A stretch of DNA of 64,000 nucleotides, from contig OZ020624.1 of assembly GCA_963971575.1 (NCBI GenBank), forward strand, positions 10,688,625 through 10,752,624, read 5' to 3'. Each line of letters starts with the position of its first letter. Position 1 is the first letter of the stretch. The position numbers and the translations under genes were made by a program. This DNA is from Liopterus haemorrhoidalis (Eukaryota > Arthropoda > Insecta > Coleoptera > Dytiscidae). This document shows positions 1 to 12,481 of the stretch, piece by piece. A model generated the notes under the pieces. That model was not told where the DNA came from, did no database searches, and was given only the letters and a program-made list of their open reading frames with translations.

Positions 1-545
1 GAAAAAATCAACATAAGATTTTCTCTATAAAATAAAATCAAAGAGTCTGCAAAGCCTAGTGCCCGACAACTCTTGAATAATCAACAAGTAAGAATTCTCC
101 GTTGAAGAAACGTACAACTCTAACCCGATCAAGAAAGAAGACCCTCATAGTCGCCCGTATACCGAGAGCCGAGAACTTCTTCACAGGATCAACTGAACAC
201 CGAAGCCCACAAGCCGAGAGCCCGTTCAATCTACATAGCAGCCCGCAAGATGAGTGCCCGTAGAAACAGACGTAACTGAACAAAGCAGTCCGTATACCGA
301 GTACCCGTTCAAATGCTTCTCGTAAAGCTAATCTTAGCATTACTATTATTGTAAGTACATTTTTTTTTTTTTTGTAAAACTAAATATTCAATCTGTCTTG
401 TCGACGATTTTGAAATTTAGATTTAAGAAAGTCACAAAGACTTCAGATTAAAATAATCTAATTAATAAATAAAACATTTTAAACTGGATAATAATTCAGA
501 TCTATTTGCTACAATTCAAGAAATCGAAAATAATTTAAGATCCGA
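1..545 (+). other. Leader of the errantivirus-like element
   Basis: Noncoding stretch before gag. Positions 60-310 hold short imperfect repeats built around 'ccgagagcccgttca'-like words. A good splice-donor sequence (gtaagt) lies at 351, followed by a T-rich run; errantiviruses make env mRNA by splicing from the leader, so this could be that donor, but this is inference. No primer-binding site or LTR match to 20350-20617 was found here. Confidence 0.45.
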
Positions 546-1526
546 ATGGCTGACAGAACGTCATTAATCGAAAAGGTAGTTAAAGCTATACCCGAATACG
601 ACGGAAACGTCAATGAACTAAATATATTTATAAACGCGACGAAATAGATAACAATATTGTTAAGTAGAATCAACCCAGGACTTAATGAATTTGAGAAAGA
701 ATATTACATTCTTTTACTAATAAATAAGGTAAAAGGTAAAGACAATGAAAGTATTGCAGAAATTACAATAACCAACCCGGAAACCTTAATTGAAAATTTA
801 TCGAATAATTTTAAAAATAAAGCGACATCTACTACCCTTATGATTAAAATTCTTAAAATTTCACATAAAAATCCATACAAACTTATGGAGATGATTAAAG
901 AAAATTTCACAAAATATAAATCAAAATTAGGGATCGAAGTCAGCGATCCTATTGAAAAGATGAACAAATTAGATATTGTTGAGAAACTGATCACAAACAG
1001 TTTCATAAGTAATGTAGGAGATCCGTATAGAAACAATCTAGCTACACGTAATCCACAAACACTTAGAGATATTGAAATACTAATAGAAAACGATTTTCAA
1101 TACCGAAAACAAAACACACCAATAACTTTAAATAATTCCAGACAACAACCTGTACTACAAAGAAACTTTGTACAACCTAGACAATTCCCTGGAACAAGTT
1201 TTCCTTCCCAACCAATTAAATTTCAACAAAAACCTGCTGCAAATTAACCCTTTGCACAACGTCAAAATTTGAAAAATGTTCAAGGAATAAAACCTACACC
1301 AATGTCTACACAGACCAGACAGACATTTAATAAACCACAACAAAACCAAAATTATTTTAATTCACAAAATAGGCAATTTGGCACTTACAAACCAAATTAC
1401 ATAGTCGAAGAATTAAATTATGTTGAGGATGACACTAACGAACAAGAAGATTTAACGGAAGACGGTCTAAACATAAATTACGAAGACTCTCTTTATACTG
1501 AAAACCCAGAAAACACAAGTATCTGA
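546..1526 (+). pseudogene. gag: gag of errantivirus-like element (two in-frame stops)
   Basis: An ATG at 546 opens one reading frame that continues to TGA at 1524-1526, but it is broken by TAG at 645-647 and TAA at 1245-1247. The protein is about 326 codons, rich in K, N and I, with a helical N-terminal two thirds and a Q/N/P-rich C-terminal third. No zinc knuckle is visible, as is common in errantivirus Gag. It is followed closely by the protease region of pol. Identification rests mainly on position in the element; the sequence itself is poorly conserved. Confidence 0.7.
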
Positions 1527-1875
1527 AGAAGAATCAGAACAAAATTCTTTTTTAAGAATAGAGAACATAGCTTCCTAGAAGTTATGAATACGAACCACAC
1601 AAAGTCAAAACTACCCTTTTTAAAATTTAGAGACTTATTTATTTTGATAGATACAGGATCTACTATAAATTTGATTAATACACATTTCGCGCACTCATAT
1701 CCTAAACGATTCAAAATTTATAAAGAATACTTTGAATTTTCTACACCTACCGGTAAAAATTCAGAAAATGAATACACCCTAATGCGTTTCGAAAATAAAA
1801 TTCTAAAATGCCATTTGTATAATTTTCATAAAAACTTTAATATAATGTTAAGTTTACCCTCGATGATTGAGTTAG
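1527..1875 (+). pseudogene. pol: pol, protease segment (5' piece, cut by LINE copy 1)
   Basis: The retroviral aspartic protease active site is visible as 'FILIDTGSTINLIN' in the frame beginning at 1584, with the frame open upstream to the gag stop. The frame is cut off at about 1875 where LINE copy 1 begins; the same frame picks up again after 6820. Protease cleaves the Gag-Pol precursor during particle maturation. The gag-pol boundary probably involves a frameshift, since the gag-like acidic tail continues in another frame to about 1579. Confidence 0.75.
1858..1875 (+). repeat. Left target-site duplication of LINE copy 1
   Basis: The 18-bp sequence cctcgatgattgagttag here is repeated exactly at 6803-6820 on the other side of the LINE. 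It belongs to the interrupted pol gene. Length and exactness are typical of target-primed reverse transcription. Confidence 0.9.
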
Positions 1876-2178
1876 TTAGTTAGTTAAAATTTTTGGCGCA
1901 CAGCAACAAAGGCTATTTGCGCCTAACGCAGCCCATTTAAATGACTAGACTATATTTTAAAAACAATATATTAAACAATAAATAAATAGCTAAAATCATT
2001 AAAAACACGCATACTCAATAAAAGAAATCTTGCACTGACAGACACAAATAAATAATATAAAAAGTCTGTTCGAAAATTTGAACAGACTCAGGGTGATGGT
2101 AAGAGGCTGTAAAGGGGCCAATTACCATCGAATATCACAGTCAATAACTAGAAACACATTAAAATAAGGTGCAAGACT

Positions 2179-5100
2179 TCACACATAAAACAATAAGTTC
2201 GATTCTCTCAGGAAGAGTATCAGCCTGTCCATGAGTACTCTGTCGTCACCTTAAGCAACTGACAGGTCATAGCACAGGCCTAACCTCTCCCTGACATCCT
2301 CGAACTGTACACATTCAGTTAAAATGTGTAACACAGACAAATTTGTGTTACACGTCTCACAGATAGGGGACTCTTCACCTCGAAGGAGGTGTCCATGGGT
2401 CCACCAACAGTGACCTATACGCTGGCGTGTGATGGCGGTTTCCTCCCTGCGGTTAATCCTGCAGGAAGAACCCCATGGTTTAACGTCTCCCTTAATCTGT
2501 CGTAACTTAACGTTCTGTGTGCGGCTCCACTCATGTTGCCACATGTCTAAAACCAGATGTTTCAGATGACTCTTTGCGTCATCTGGAAAAACGAAACTCA
2601 CATCAATTATAGGTCTGTGGGAGGCGGCTTTTGCAGCTGCATCTGCCGCTTCGTTGCCTTTAATACCAACATGTCCCGGTATCCAAAACAGCTCTACCCT
2701 CACATTCTGAGCATTCAGATTGTGGAGTAGCAACCGGATCTTTAGTACAAGAGGATGCACTGGATCTGGATCTTGGATACTGTTCAGAGCGCTCAGCGAG
2801 TCCGTCAAGATAACACTTGACCGACTTTGCTCTGACGAAACAAAACACAGGGCCTTGAAAATAGCTTACAGCTCAGCACTGTACACACTCGTTATGGAGT
2901 GCAGACGGTACTGAAACTGTTGGCGTGGATTCAAAACAACGAACGCACACCCAACCCTGGTTCCGGATTTTGATCCGTCAGTAAAAATGACAGTATCCTC
3001 GAACCTAGGGATCAGTGTTCTTTGTAACTCATGTTGGTATTCGATAGGCAACGTAGTATCTTTATCAAACCTAGTTAATGTGAGGTTCACAAGTGGACGC
3101 GGTAACGTCCATGGTGGAACAGCACACAAAACGAAACTTGCCATTTCAGGCATATTAAAATCAATATCGCCCAAAATGTCGAAAGTCCTCAGACCAAAAG
3201 GCCTATTGACTCTTGGTTTTCTGTCATAAGTCTCTGTATGCCTATTTTGTAGAATAGGGTCATACGCGGGATGATATGGCTTGGCACTAAGTGCAGCCAT
3301 ATATCGCAGAGATAGAATTTTACGACGATTGTACAGTGACGGTTCGCCTGCTTCACACAGCAGGCTTAGTATTGGGCTGGTGCGAAATGCACCTGTGGCC
3401 AATCTAACCCCAGTGTGATGTACAGTGTCAAGAATTCGTATCTCTTGGTGTTTAGCTGACCCATAAGCTAGACATCCATAGTCCAGCTTAGAGCGCACTA
3501 GAGAACGATATAAACGTAACATGACAGTGCGGTCTGCACCCCATGTCTTATGACTGAGGACCCGCAACAAATTGAACGACTTTTGACATTTTTTCTTGAC
3601 GGACAAAAATTGTGCCCGCCAAGTTAGACGACTGTCAAAAACGACACCCAGAAATCTGGCAGTATCGGTAAATGGTAACTGTGCTCCATTTAGCGTGAGT
3701 GTAGGATTGGGATGGACACCCCGTTTCCTACAAAAATGGACACACACAGTTTTGCTGGTCGAGAATTTGAAGCCATTTTCGGTTGCCCATGTATCGAGAC
3801 GATTGATGGTCAGCTGGAGCTGACGTTCGATTGTACTAGTCTTTTGTCCGGCGACAAAGATACCAATGTCGTCGACAAATATCGAACTCTGTACAGGTAA
3901 TCGAATACATGAAGCTGCACCGTTAATGGCAATCAAAAATAGCGTAACGCTCAGTATGGAGCCCTGTGGGACCCCATTGTCCAGTGCGAACATTTGTGAT
4001 AATGTATTTCCGATCCGCACCCTGAAGCGCCGGTTCGACATGAAGTCTTTTATAAAGAACATCAAGCGTCCCCGGAGAATCCCATAAATCCATGCAGTGT
4101 CATAGGCTTTCTCAATATCGAAAAACACAGCTACCAGGTGTTTGTTTTCAACGAAAGCATTCCTGATAGCTGTCTCTAGTCTGACCAGGTGATCTGCTGT
4201 TGAGCGGTGACGGCGAAAGCCGCACTGTGTGTTGGCCAGCAAGTCGTTTGATTCTAAAAACCAAATCAGACGCTTGCTGATCATTCGCTCCATGAGTTTG
4301 CAGAGACAACTGGTCAGCGATATAGGTCTATAGCTAGAAGGCAAGTGTTTATCTTTCCCGACTTTGGGGATAGGAATTATATGAGATTCCTTCCACTTGG
4401 TCGGGCACTTGCCCTCAGTCCATATCCTATTATAGACACTCAAAAGCCTAGACTTAGATGATTCCGGAAGATTTCGGATCATACGATTATGTATCGCATC
4501 TGGACCAGGAGAGCTATCCTTACACTTTGACATCGCGCTATCTAGCTCTTCACGAGAGAAAAGCAGGTTGTATACCTCGTCATTCCTAGAAAAGAAATTT
4601 AGAGGTATAGATTCGAGGCCTGCTTTACGAGTTAGAAACTCGGGTGGATAATGTTCAGAGCTAGAATTGAACGCAAAATTAGATGCCAAAGTGTTAGCAA
4701 TTTCGACCGCTGAGGTAACTACGTTACCATTTACCGATAGACCAGCAATGGCTGTAGCTGTATTTAGACCGGAGATTTTCCGGACCTTCTCCCAAACTTT
4801 GGCCACTGGAGTGGCAACTCTAACGGTGCATACGTATTTGCGCCATGATTCGCGCTTGCTTTCTTTCACAATCCTCTTAGCACGAGCTTTCGCTCGTTGG
4901 AAGGCCATCATGTTTGCCTCTGTTGGACAACGACGGAATGTATTGAAGAGGTGTCTCCTTTCACGTAGCGCCAAGTCGCATTCCTCGTTCCACCAGGGAA
5001 CGGGAACTCGACGGGGCTGAGTGGATGACAGCGGTATGCTGCTTTCAGCCGCGCTCGTGATGGAATCCGTGAAATGATTCACCTCTTCGTCTACGCTCAA

Positions 5101-5850
5101 GTTCGGAATATCCTCGTGAGAGAATGATTCTGCGAACTTGGTCCAATCTGCTTTCCGAAGAACCCACTGTGGCCAGCGGGATTCGGTAACAGTATTGAAC
5201 AGAGGCCTTAAGAGGATTGGAAAGTGATCACTACCGCACAGGTCGTGATGCACGTCCCATTTGAACAACGGAGCGATGGCTCGTGAAACGACGCTAAGAT
5301 CTATGGCACTGAATGTACCCGTTGCTGCACAGAAGTGCGTGGGTCTGCCGTCGTTCAAAAAGCTCAAACTCAAATCGTTCAACATATTCTCCAGGTGACG
5401 TCCCCGTCGATCGTTCCGCACCGATCCCCAACATACATTATAGGCGTTAAAATCGCCTAGTAGTATGAAGGGTGGTGGGAGTTGATCGATGATGTTCACG
5501 ACATCTCGGATGTCAGTTCGAACACCAGGGGGAAGGTAGATAGAACAAATCGTCACCTGGAGGGGAAGTGCAACACGAACTGCTACGACCTGCAACTCAG
5601 TGTCAATGTCTACAGGATCGTGGTACAATGTGTCTCTAACGAGAATTGCCACGCCGTCACATGCTCTTAACCCAGTGAGGAAATCCGTGCGAAACACGGA
5701 GTATCCCCGAGGAGAGAATGTGTCGGTTTCCTTGAAATTGGTTTCCTGTAGACAAACACACGAAGGCGTAAAATCCGACAATAAAAGTCGCAGTTCTTCG
5801 TAGCGCTGATATACACCGTTACAGTTCCACTGTAGTAGTGGGCCGGTCAT
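2179..5850 (-). pseudogene. LINE copy 1 ORF2 (EN-RT-RNase H), two nonsense codons
   Basis: Collinear with the intact 1223-codon ORF2 of copy 2. Two point mutations create stops: at 2866-2868 (a Tyr codon in copy 2, just after 'SVYSAEL' in the RNase H domain) and at 2251-2253 (a Leu codon in copy 2, near the C terminus). The endonuclease motifs QWNCNG, QETN and GDFNAYN, the RT motif FVDD and RNase H motifs such as FTDGS and LTDSLSAL are all readable. It makes no full-length enzyme. The start ATG overlaps the ORF1 stop as ATGA. Confidence 0.93.
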
Positions 5851-6802
5851 TTCTGTTTAGGGGAGTTACCCCGCAACCTAATGATTTTTGGTTTACCCTT
5901 AGGTTGCGGGTCCACAGCCATTTTCTCGGCTACACTTTCATTTGGTAGTCCAGGTGTTTTGATGGACACACTGGACTCCTTTTTTGATTGCTTTGTTCTC
6001 ACTGGTATCCAGTGAGAACCTACGGGTCCCCTATCAGTCTCCTTTTCAGGAGTGACTGATGAGGGCTTTGTAGAAGCGACCATTGTCTGATCGCTTCTAA
6101 TTTGTGGAGAAGACTGTGGGGTCTTCTCCTTAGGTGGTTGGGAGAACTGAGGTTGAGTGCGTTCTCCTTTAGGGGAGGGGGATTTATTCAGACCCGATCC
6201 CCCACGTTGTGGGGTCTGAATTTTGGTCTTTGGGACCAATACCACCGTTTCTCTAGCAGTATTTGTACTAACTGTCACTGCTGCTGCAGTTGTCGGGCGA
6301 GGCACTAACTCTGTCTGAGTTTGGACATTTACAGTTCGCTTTGCGGCCACTTGTGCGAAAGATTTCGCAAAAGTAACCGGCGCACTCTCTTTGTATTTCC
6401 TTTTGGCGTCGAAATACGGTATCTTGTCCTGCGTTTTTATTACCTGTATTGCCTTCTCCTCTAAGTACGTTGGGCAATGGCGTGAAGTAGATGCATGAGC
6501 ACATTTACAATTCACGCAGTGTGCCGCGTTTGGACAGGTATCAACATCATGTTGGTCCTGTCCGCAGTTGGCACAGATGGACTGTTTGCCACAACGAACT
6601 GAGGTGTGACCGTAACGCTGGCACTTGTAGCATCTCATCGGATTGGGGTAGTAGGGGCGAACGTTACAAACGCTTTACCCCACCCTTACCGATGTTGGAC
6701 ACCTTGTGCCAGCGAAGGAAGCCACCATAGAGATCGAAGGCTTGCCGTTCCGGGGGTTGAGCTTCCTGCATTCGACGACACCTTGCGATGTCATTTCCTG
6801 CA
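5847..6802 (-). pseudogene. LINE copy 1 ORF1, 5'-truncated with a stop
   Basis: RNA-binding ORF1 protein with three CCHC zinc knuckles (CYKCQRYGHTSVRC, CANCGQDQHDVDTC, CVNCKCAHASTSRHC), followed by a proline/serine-rich tail. Compared with copy 2 about the first 150 codons are missing because the insertion is truncated. A TAA at 6675-6677 replaces the Tyr codon of 'RVGYNVCN' in copy 2. ORF1 proteins bind element RNA in the ribonucleoprotein; this one cannot be made complete. Confidence 0.9.
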
Positions 6803-6820
6803 CCTCGATGATTGAGTTAG
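6803..6820 (+). repeat. Right target-site duplication of LINE copy 1
   Basis: Exact match to 1858-1875. The interrupted pol frame continues directly after it, which fixes the insertion point. Confidence 0.9.
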
Positions 6821-7485
6821 ATGCTAAAATAGATTTTCAAAAGAATAAAATAAATCTATTAGGAAAATACTACGATATTAATTACTTCCAAAATCCCAAA
6901 AGTCTTCACTGTACTGAAACCGAAGAAATTAAAATTAGAGCGGAACACTTGAATCCAGAAGAAAAGAAAGCCTTATTAAGAAGAAAAGAAATTATTAAAG
7001 AATACCAAAATATATTCCCAAAAGAAAAAGATAAACTTACACAGACAGACATAATTTCTCATAAAATAATAACTGCAGACGAGACCCCGACTTATACAAA
7101 ATCCTATAAATACCCTGAAATATACAAAAAAGAAATAGACTCACAGATAACTAAATTATTAAATGATAAAGTCATTAGAAATAGTAGCAGTCCCTGGTCA
7201 TCCCCCGTCTGGATGGTACCCTAAAAAGGGTGATGCCTCTGGTAAAAAGAAATTTAGAATGGTAATAGATTATCGTAAAATTAATGCGAAAGCGATTGAT
7301 GATAAATTCCCAATTCCCAATATCACAGACATATTAGATAAATTAGGTAAAAACATATATTACACTACACTGCAATGCATAAAGATAGTATACCTAAAAC
7401 AGGTTTTAATACGGATAAAGGCCATTTTGAATATGTCAGAATGCCTTTTGGTCTCAAAAATGCCCCAGCAACTTTCCAAAGAATT
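6821..7485 (+). pseudogene. pol: pol, reverse transcriptase N-terminal half (broken)
   Basis: Continues the pol frame after LINE copy 1. Visible are the linker to RT, the RT start region (WSSPVWMVP), then FRMVIDYRKIN and later [17 protein letters not shown], which are Ty3/gypsy RT motifs. A one-base shift with a TAA at 7222-7224 and a second shift with a small deletion near 7370 break the frame. Similarity stops at about 7485 in the finger/palm region; the catalytic YLDD part is at 14050, beyond a 6.5-kb insert. Confidence 0.85.
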
Positions 7486-8946
7486 GTTACGGTCTATTCT
7501 AGCCGAAACACATCGCTTGAACACTAACTTAAACGCTAACCTACCTTACGTAGAGAAAACTTATTCTAAGTTCGTTACAGGATACAGTATTTTGTATTTT
7601 TGCGAAACCAACTGACTAGGGTCCTGTCAACCCACTTCGAGGACAGCAGTTATGATAACAAGCACAACATCTAACATCCGAATGCAAAATACTTTGAAAT
7701 GTCACTTAGTTTTGAGGTTATTTGGTTTTTGACCCTTCTATTTAACCTTGTTAGGCATTTTGGGATATATATTTCGTGAAAACCTGTAAAGTACAACAAT
7801 TAGCGTGCGGAATATGTTGGAATGATACACTAACCTTGTACGCAAAAAACAAGAACTTATAATCCAAATAGTAAACAAATTCCTGGGAATATTTGGGCGT
7901 AGCGATAACGCAAAGTAGACATTTGCGGACAACTTCAGTGGAAATGCGCGAGTGATGGACACGGGGAGAGGTAAGGAGAAATGTTATAAAACACCTGGGA
8001 AAACCGCTTCCGTTCTCTTAAACTCCGGAACGTTGTGTTTAGTAGTAAATTTGATCAGAAAGAAAAATTTAACGCCACGTGCAGTGAAATTTCCATGAAT
8101 AAGCCTATGAGGAATTGAAGGCATCGAGGGATTCGTTTATGCGGAGACTGCTTGGCGTTATATTGTTTTCGTAAGGAAGACACGGAGATGTCCGGATGAA
8201 ATTTTTCATTTGTTCTGATCAAATGTTCGGAGTTTAAAACCATCTAAGCCACCGACCACGAGGTAATGTAACACCTTTCTTTTATTTCCGCACGCGAAAC
8301 TGTTGTATGGTCTTCAGTTTCACTAATTGTATTTTCTAACTGTTATTCATACAGTTGCGGCACCATAGGGGCCGAAAATTGAGAAGTTATACCTATTTGA
8401 GATTTTATATCGGCTGGAAGGATAATTTCCGAAGATATCCGAGTTTTAAACCGGTCGCAAAGGAACAAGCATCTTGTAGCGGAACCGTGAGCACCGCATC
8501 ACACGTCCAGAGGGTATACATCCTACTTATTGTAACTAGCTGTGGACACAGGGAGATTGTTTATTATCTGCAACTCAGATGAGTACTGTTTTATGTTATT
8601 TGTTATATGATTTGTAACAAAAATATCTTTCCGAGTGTGGCGTATCGGACCTCCGGGTTGTTTGAGTCGTAATACGCCCCCGTATAGATGTTTTTGGGTA
8701 CACGCTTATAATTTTGGCCATTTTTATGAATGTGTATGTATTGTACTTGTATTTTGAGTTGAGTGAGCACATGGTGCCACCCCTAATTGTGAAGCATAAT
8801 ATTTTCTACGTCCTAAGGCCGTAAGCTACAATAAGTCGGGCGCGCTGAATCGTGTTGGGGCGCGTACTTAGTCAGATCAGTCTCGCTCAGGGTTGAATTA
8901 GTTTGTTTAAGTGTAAATTCAGACTGTCCGTAAGTCGACATTTTTT

Positions 8947-8959
8947 ATAGGGGAAACTT
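8947..8959 (+). repeat. ISL2EU left terminal inverted repeat with AT duplication
   Basis: ataggggaaactt here is the exact reverse complement of 12469-12481. The outer AT (8947-8948) equals the AT at 12480-12481 and is the likely 2-bp target duplication, leaving AGGGGAAACTT as the terminal repeat. Confidence 0.85.
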
Positions 8960-10645
8960 TTTAAGATCAAAAAGATAATAAATACATTAGTAAAGAATAA
9001 AAACCACATTTTAATAAATTCTTTAGTAGATGACAAAATATATTTTCCTAACGTAGAATATAATAATTATTTAAAATCAAGCGAAAATGCAAGAGTAGTT
9101 TATGAAGGAGAGGCAGTTTTTTTTGCAAAACACATAATTTTATGTGGACAGCTAGACAACATTAGACAAGATGAATTTAATATATACGCTTTATGTTTGC
9201 AGTCAAGTGCAATTCTTTCCGAACCGCATGTGATTAATGGAAAATTTTTGATAAAAAACAATAAAGCATTTGTAGACACAATTTCGTGCACCTGTAAAGC
9301 TGGAAACAGCTCTAAATGTAAACATGTTTCAGCTGTTTTATTAAATTGTACCAGGTGCTAATTGTTGCTAAATAGATTACGGCACAATTAAGCCTTTATA
9401 ATTTTTGATACTATAAAAAAATTTAGACGATGTTTTTTTCTCTTTTCTGCTGGTTGTTTTGTTTTGTTTTAGGAATCCCTTAAACGAATTGGACAAACTA
9501 TCTCCAACTGACATAACATGTGCCTTGTCTCAAACCAAATCATGTGCAAAAGAACAATATAGACCTGTTCCAATTTTAGAAATGGATTGTTTCAAAAAAA
9601 CATATCTGCCAGTCGGAGTTCTTACCAGGAGTCAGCGAGAAATTATAAAAACAAATTTTCTATTAGATTTGCCGGATAGCCCATTTAGTTTAAACTTGTA
9701 TGTACTATTTATTTATTTATTCAAAATTAGTCTACAGATTTTCGTAATATTATATTGTAGAATAATTAAATAACAATTTTTATTTTCAGCACAAGAATAA
9801 ATCAAGAGGTCATAAACTACCCTCATTGTGTTCAATATCTGTACAATAATGCCTGTCAATCTGTAACAATGATGGAATTGCATTCCTTTCACGTAAATAG
9901 AAAAACTTGTTGTGAAGATTTTGTAAGTAATTTTAAAGATGAATACAATACTGCAATTTGTAGTAAATATTCCAAGAAAGAATGGTTTTCTGAAAGAAAA
10001 TGTAGAATTACGGGTTCAAGAATATATGAACTATTTACATACGATATAAATGGAGACTGGCAAGGGAAAAGCGAGAAATATTTTAACCCTAAACATTTCA
10101 CAAACATATATGTTGAATATGGAAGGAAATATGAAAAAGAAGCAAGAGAACAATTTTGTTTGAATATGGGTTTGAATGTTGTTGAATTTGGGGTAATAAC
10201 ATCAAACTCAAATAAGTGGGTAGGATATTCACCAGATGGAGTTGTTTTTGATGGGGATGATCCAGTGGCGTTGATTGAAATAAAATGCCCATTCATTGGT
10301 AAATAGTATGCATATTTTTATTTAACAATGTTTACATATTTAATTTTTATTTTAGGTGCAACAGAAAATATAGACGATTTATTAAAAAAATTAAAGTACA
10401 TTAATATTAAAGATGACCAAGTGGCCTTAATTAAGCGACATGCTTATTATGCTCAAATACAGACAGGAATGAGCATTCTTAACATACAAAAATGTTATTT
10501 TATTATATATTGCTCCATTGATAAAAGTATGGCTGTGACATGCATAAATTTTGATTATGAATTTTCTAAAAATTTATTGTTTAATGTTAAACAAAAATAT
10601 TTTGAAGAAATGGTCCATCATATTTGTAATAAACATGTTTCATAA
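8951..10645 (+). CDS. SWIM zinc-finger and YqaJ-nuclease protein of ISL2EU (four exons)
   Basis: Proposed exons 8951-9354, 9473-9697, 9790-10298 and 10356-10645, joined by GT-AG introns of 57 to 118 bp; phases fit at each junction and give about 475 codons ending in TAA. Exon 1 carries a SWIM-type finger (CTCKAGNSSKCKH, the CxCx7CxH pattern). Exon 3 carries a YqaJ/lambda-exonuclease fold: VEYGRKYEKEAREQF, then YSPDGVVFDG and IEIKCPF, which supply the acidic and lysine residues of the D-ExK active site. In ISL2EU this protein is thought to help transposition; its exact role is unknown. Oddly, no in-frame ATG is found and the frame is open right up to the terminal repeat, so the start codon may be lost. 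Confidence 0.8.
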
Positions 10646-10851
10646 TACAGTGCATCTTATTTAATGACAATGTTCATTGGACAACCCATTAATATCTAGT
10701 GTCCTATTTAGAAGACCATAAGTAGGAAAATTTTATACAAAACAGAAATTTTATACGGTAATCTTTTATAAATAGGATACTGGACTTAATGGCTACCTGT
10801 AAACTCTTAATAAGGTAGAAGCAAAAATATCAAAAAATAATTTGAAATATA

Positions 10852-12350
10852 CTATAAAAATTTGTCTGATGCTAAAATTGGGGATGACAAATTTGTAACT
10901 CCTGCAATAACTGTAATTATTTGTTCTATATGGTTAATTAGATAAATGTTTAATTTTGTGCTTAATATTTTAAAAACTTTCATGCGTTGATAGCTTCGCT
11001 CAACATGAACTCTAGCTGCAGCTACTTTTGTATTATAAATTGCTTCTTCCTTATTAAGTTGTTTTTTTTTCTCTTAAAAACGGTGGTCGATATAATTTTA
11101 TGCCGTATCGTTGACAATCTTTATCAATAAAAAAACCTTTGTCGGTCATAATAGCACAACTTTTGTCAATATTTTTAATTAAATTACTATGTTCAAAAAT
11201 AGCCTTGTCTGAAGCTCTCCCTCCGAAAGACTTACTTATAAAAGTAATAAGACCACCAAGAGATACACCTGTCAGAACTTTAATTGATTCGGTGCCTTTA
11301 TAATGTGAGTAAAATTTAATTCTGCAACACAGACATTTAGGTTTTTGTATATAAATCTCTGTGCAGTCTAATACAATTTGCGTGTCATGAAAATCACTAA
11401 AACATACCGGCATATTATTCATTATTTCTTCTTTTGTTGGGAACGTTACCGCGACACTTAACACCACTTAAAATTTTAAGCATATCACTAAAATATGTCC
11501 TACATAAATTTGGGGTAATTCTAAACAGTGTAGCGATAACAATGAAACTTAGATTTAATTTTAATTTAATAAAAACTGGGATAATCCTACTTTTTATGTT
11601 TAGCCTGTGAGCCCTTTTGTCACAATAAATTACATTAACGTTTTTAACAATTGAATTTAATAATTGAAATGAACCTAATCCAGTGAAACTTGTAAGAACT
11701 TTATCATCGGTGATAATGTCTGCAACCGTAATAAACGTTGGAGTATTAACTTGTACTTGAAAGTCTTGTAATTCAGGTTCTTTTCTAGATAATTCTAATA
11801 ATGCATTGACTGCAATTATTTCTTCTGTGTTTATTTCTTCTTCGGTCTCAATATCTTCAAGACATCTCTCATCTTCAAGTGTTGGCTACGGTAGCTCTTG
11901 TTCTTCTATCAAATTACGTCTATTTTCCATTCTTAAATTTCTGCCTGAAGACGTGGAAGGACCTTTTAGTATATTAACTGATGATTTAGGTAAATTCTGG
12001 GTGGGGTAAGTGCCTTTTTTCAGTCTTTTCTTGGACACACCTTTAATGCCATAAATAATGTAAATACAAACAGGTTATAAATGTAAATCAAAATAGTTAA
12101 AAGTACCTTTAAAAAAATCACTTTCCAGAAAATGCAACGGGCAAACACGCATGTAAGGGCTTGGATTTTTGCTCATTTTTAGTTTTTGGATCCAAAGAGA
12201 TCTACGATCCACTTTTTCTCTACTTCCAAATGTCGTTTCAATTGTTAATATTTCTTTCGATTTAGGAAAATGATGGAATGTTAAAGTGGGATTCTTTTTT
12301 ATCCACGATTTACATTGTGGCACACAACAAAATGAATTATTTTTTACCAT
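10852..12350 (-). pseudogene. ISL2EU THAP-DDE transposase (decayed)
   Basis: Reads right to left. The first exon (12350 to about 12110) is a THAP DNA-binding domain: CCVPQC near the N terminus, a conserved W, and RVCPLHF supply the C2CH zinc ligands. A donor follows at about 12108 and the next exon starts near 12050. The catalytic part is of the DDE_Tnp_4 type: LDCTEIYIQKP (first D), IMTDKGF (second D) and, after a frameshift near 11075, VHVERSYQRMK (E). A TAG near 11888 and a shift near 11460 also break it. The stop is at 10852-10854. It would bind the element ends and cut and join DNA in the nucleus. Confidence 0.85.
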
Positions 12351-12468
12351 GATTCACAAAAATAAAACACAAACAACTACAAAAACACGTATTTCTCCAT
12401 TGAACAAAACAAAACAATGTGGCTTTCGTATCTTCCGCAAATTGCCACCAGATGTCAGGGCGCTTAGG

Positions 12469-12481
12469 AAGTTTCCCCTAT
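12469..12481 (-). repeat. ISL2EU right terminal inverted repeat with AT duplication
   Basis: aagtttcccctat, the exact reverse complement of 8947-8959. Confidence 0.85.

Larger units (their letters stand above)
1876..6802 (-). mobile_element. I-type LINE, copy 1 (5'-truncated)
   Basis: Non-LTR retrotransposon on the minus strand, nearly identical to the full-length copy at 21649-27746. Its 3' end is at the left and finishes in CTAA repeats (seen as ttag repeats on the plus strand), not poly(A). The 5' end is truncated inside ORF1: similarity to copy 2 stops at 6802. An 18-bp target duplication flanks it. ORF2 encodes endonuclease, reverse transcriptase and RNase H, so it belongs to the I-like group rather than Jockey. 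It interrupts the errantivirus-like pol gene. Confidence 0.93.
8949..12479. mobile_element. ISL2EU-type DNA transposon
   Basis: A 3.53-kb element with short terminal inverted repeats and an AT duplication. It has the two genes known for the ISL2EU group: a YqaJ-type nuclease gene (plus strand, spliced) and a THAP-plus-DDE transposase gene (minus strand), arranged convergently with about 200 bp between their ends. The nuclease gene reads open through all four exons; the transposase gene has a stop and frameshifts, so the copy looks inactive but not old. Confidence 0.85.

Noticed and set aside
1..60. 5' LTR end at the left edge
   Set aside because: The first bases do not match the 3' LTR at 20350-20617.
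4667..5020. Plus-strand ORFs inside LINE copies 1 and 2
   Set aside because: They recur in both copies only because the minus-strand LINE coding sequence is shared; no domain is seen.
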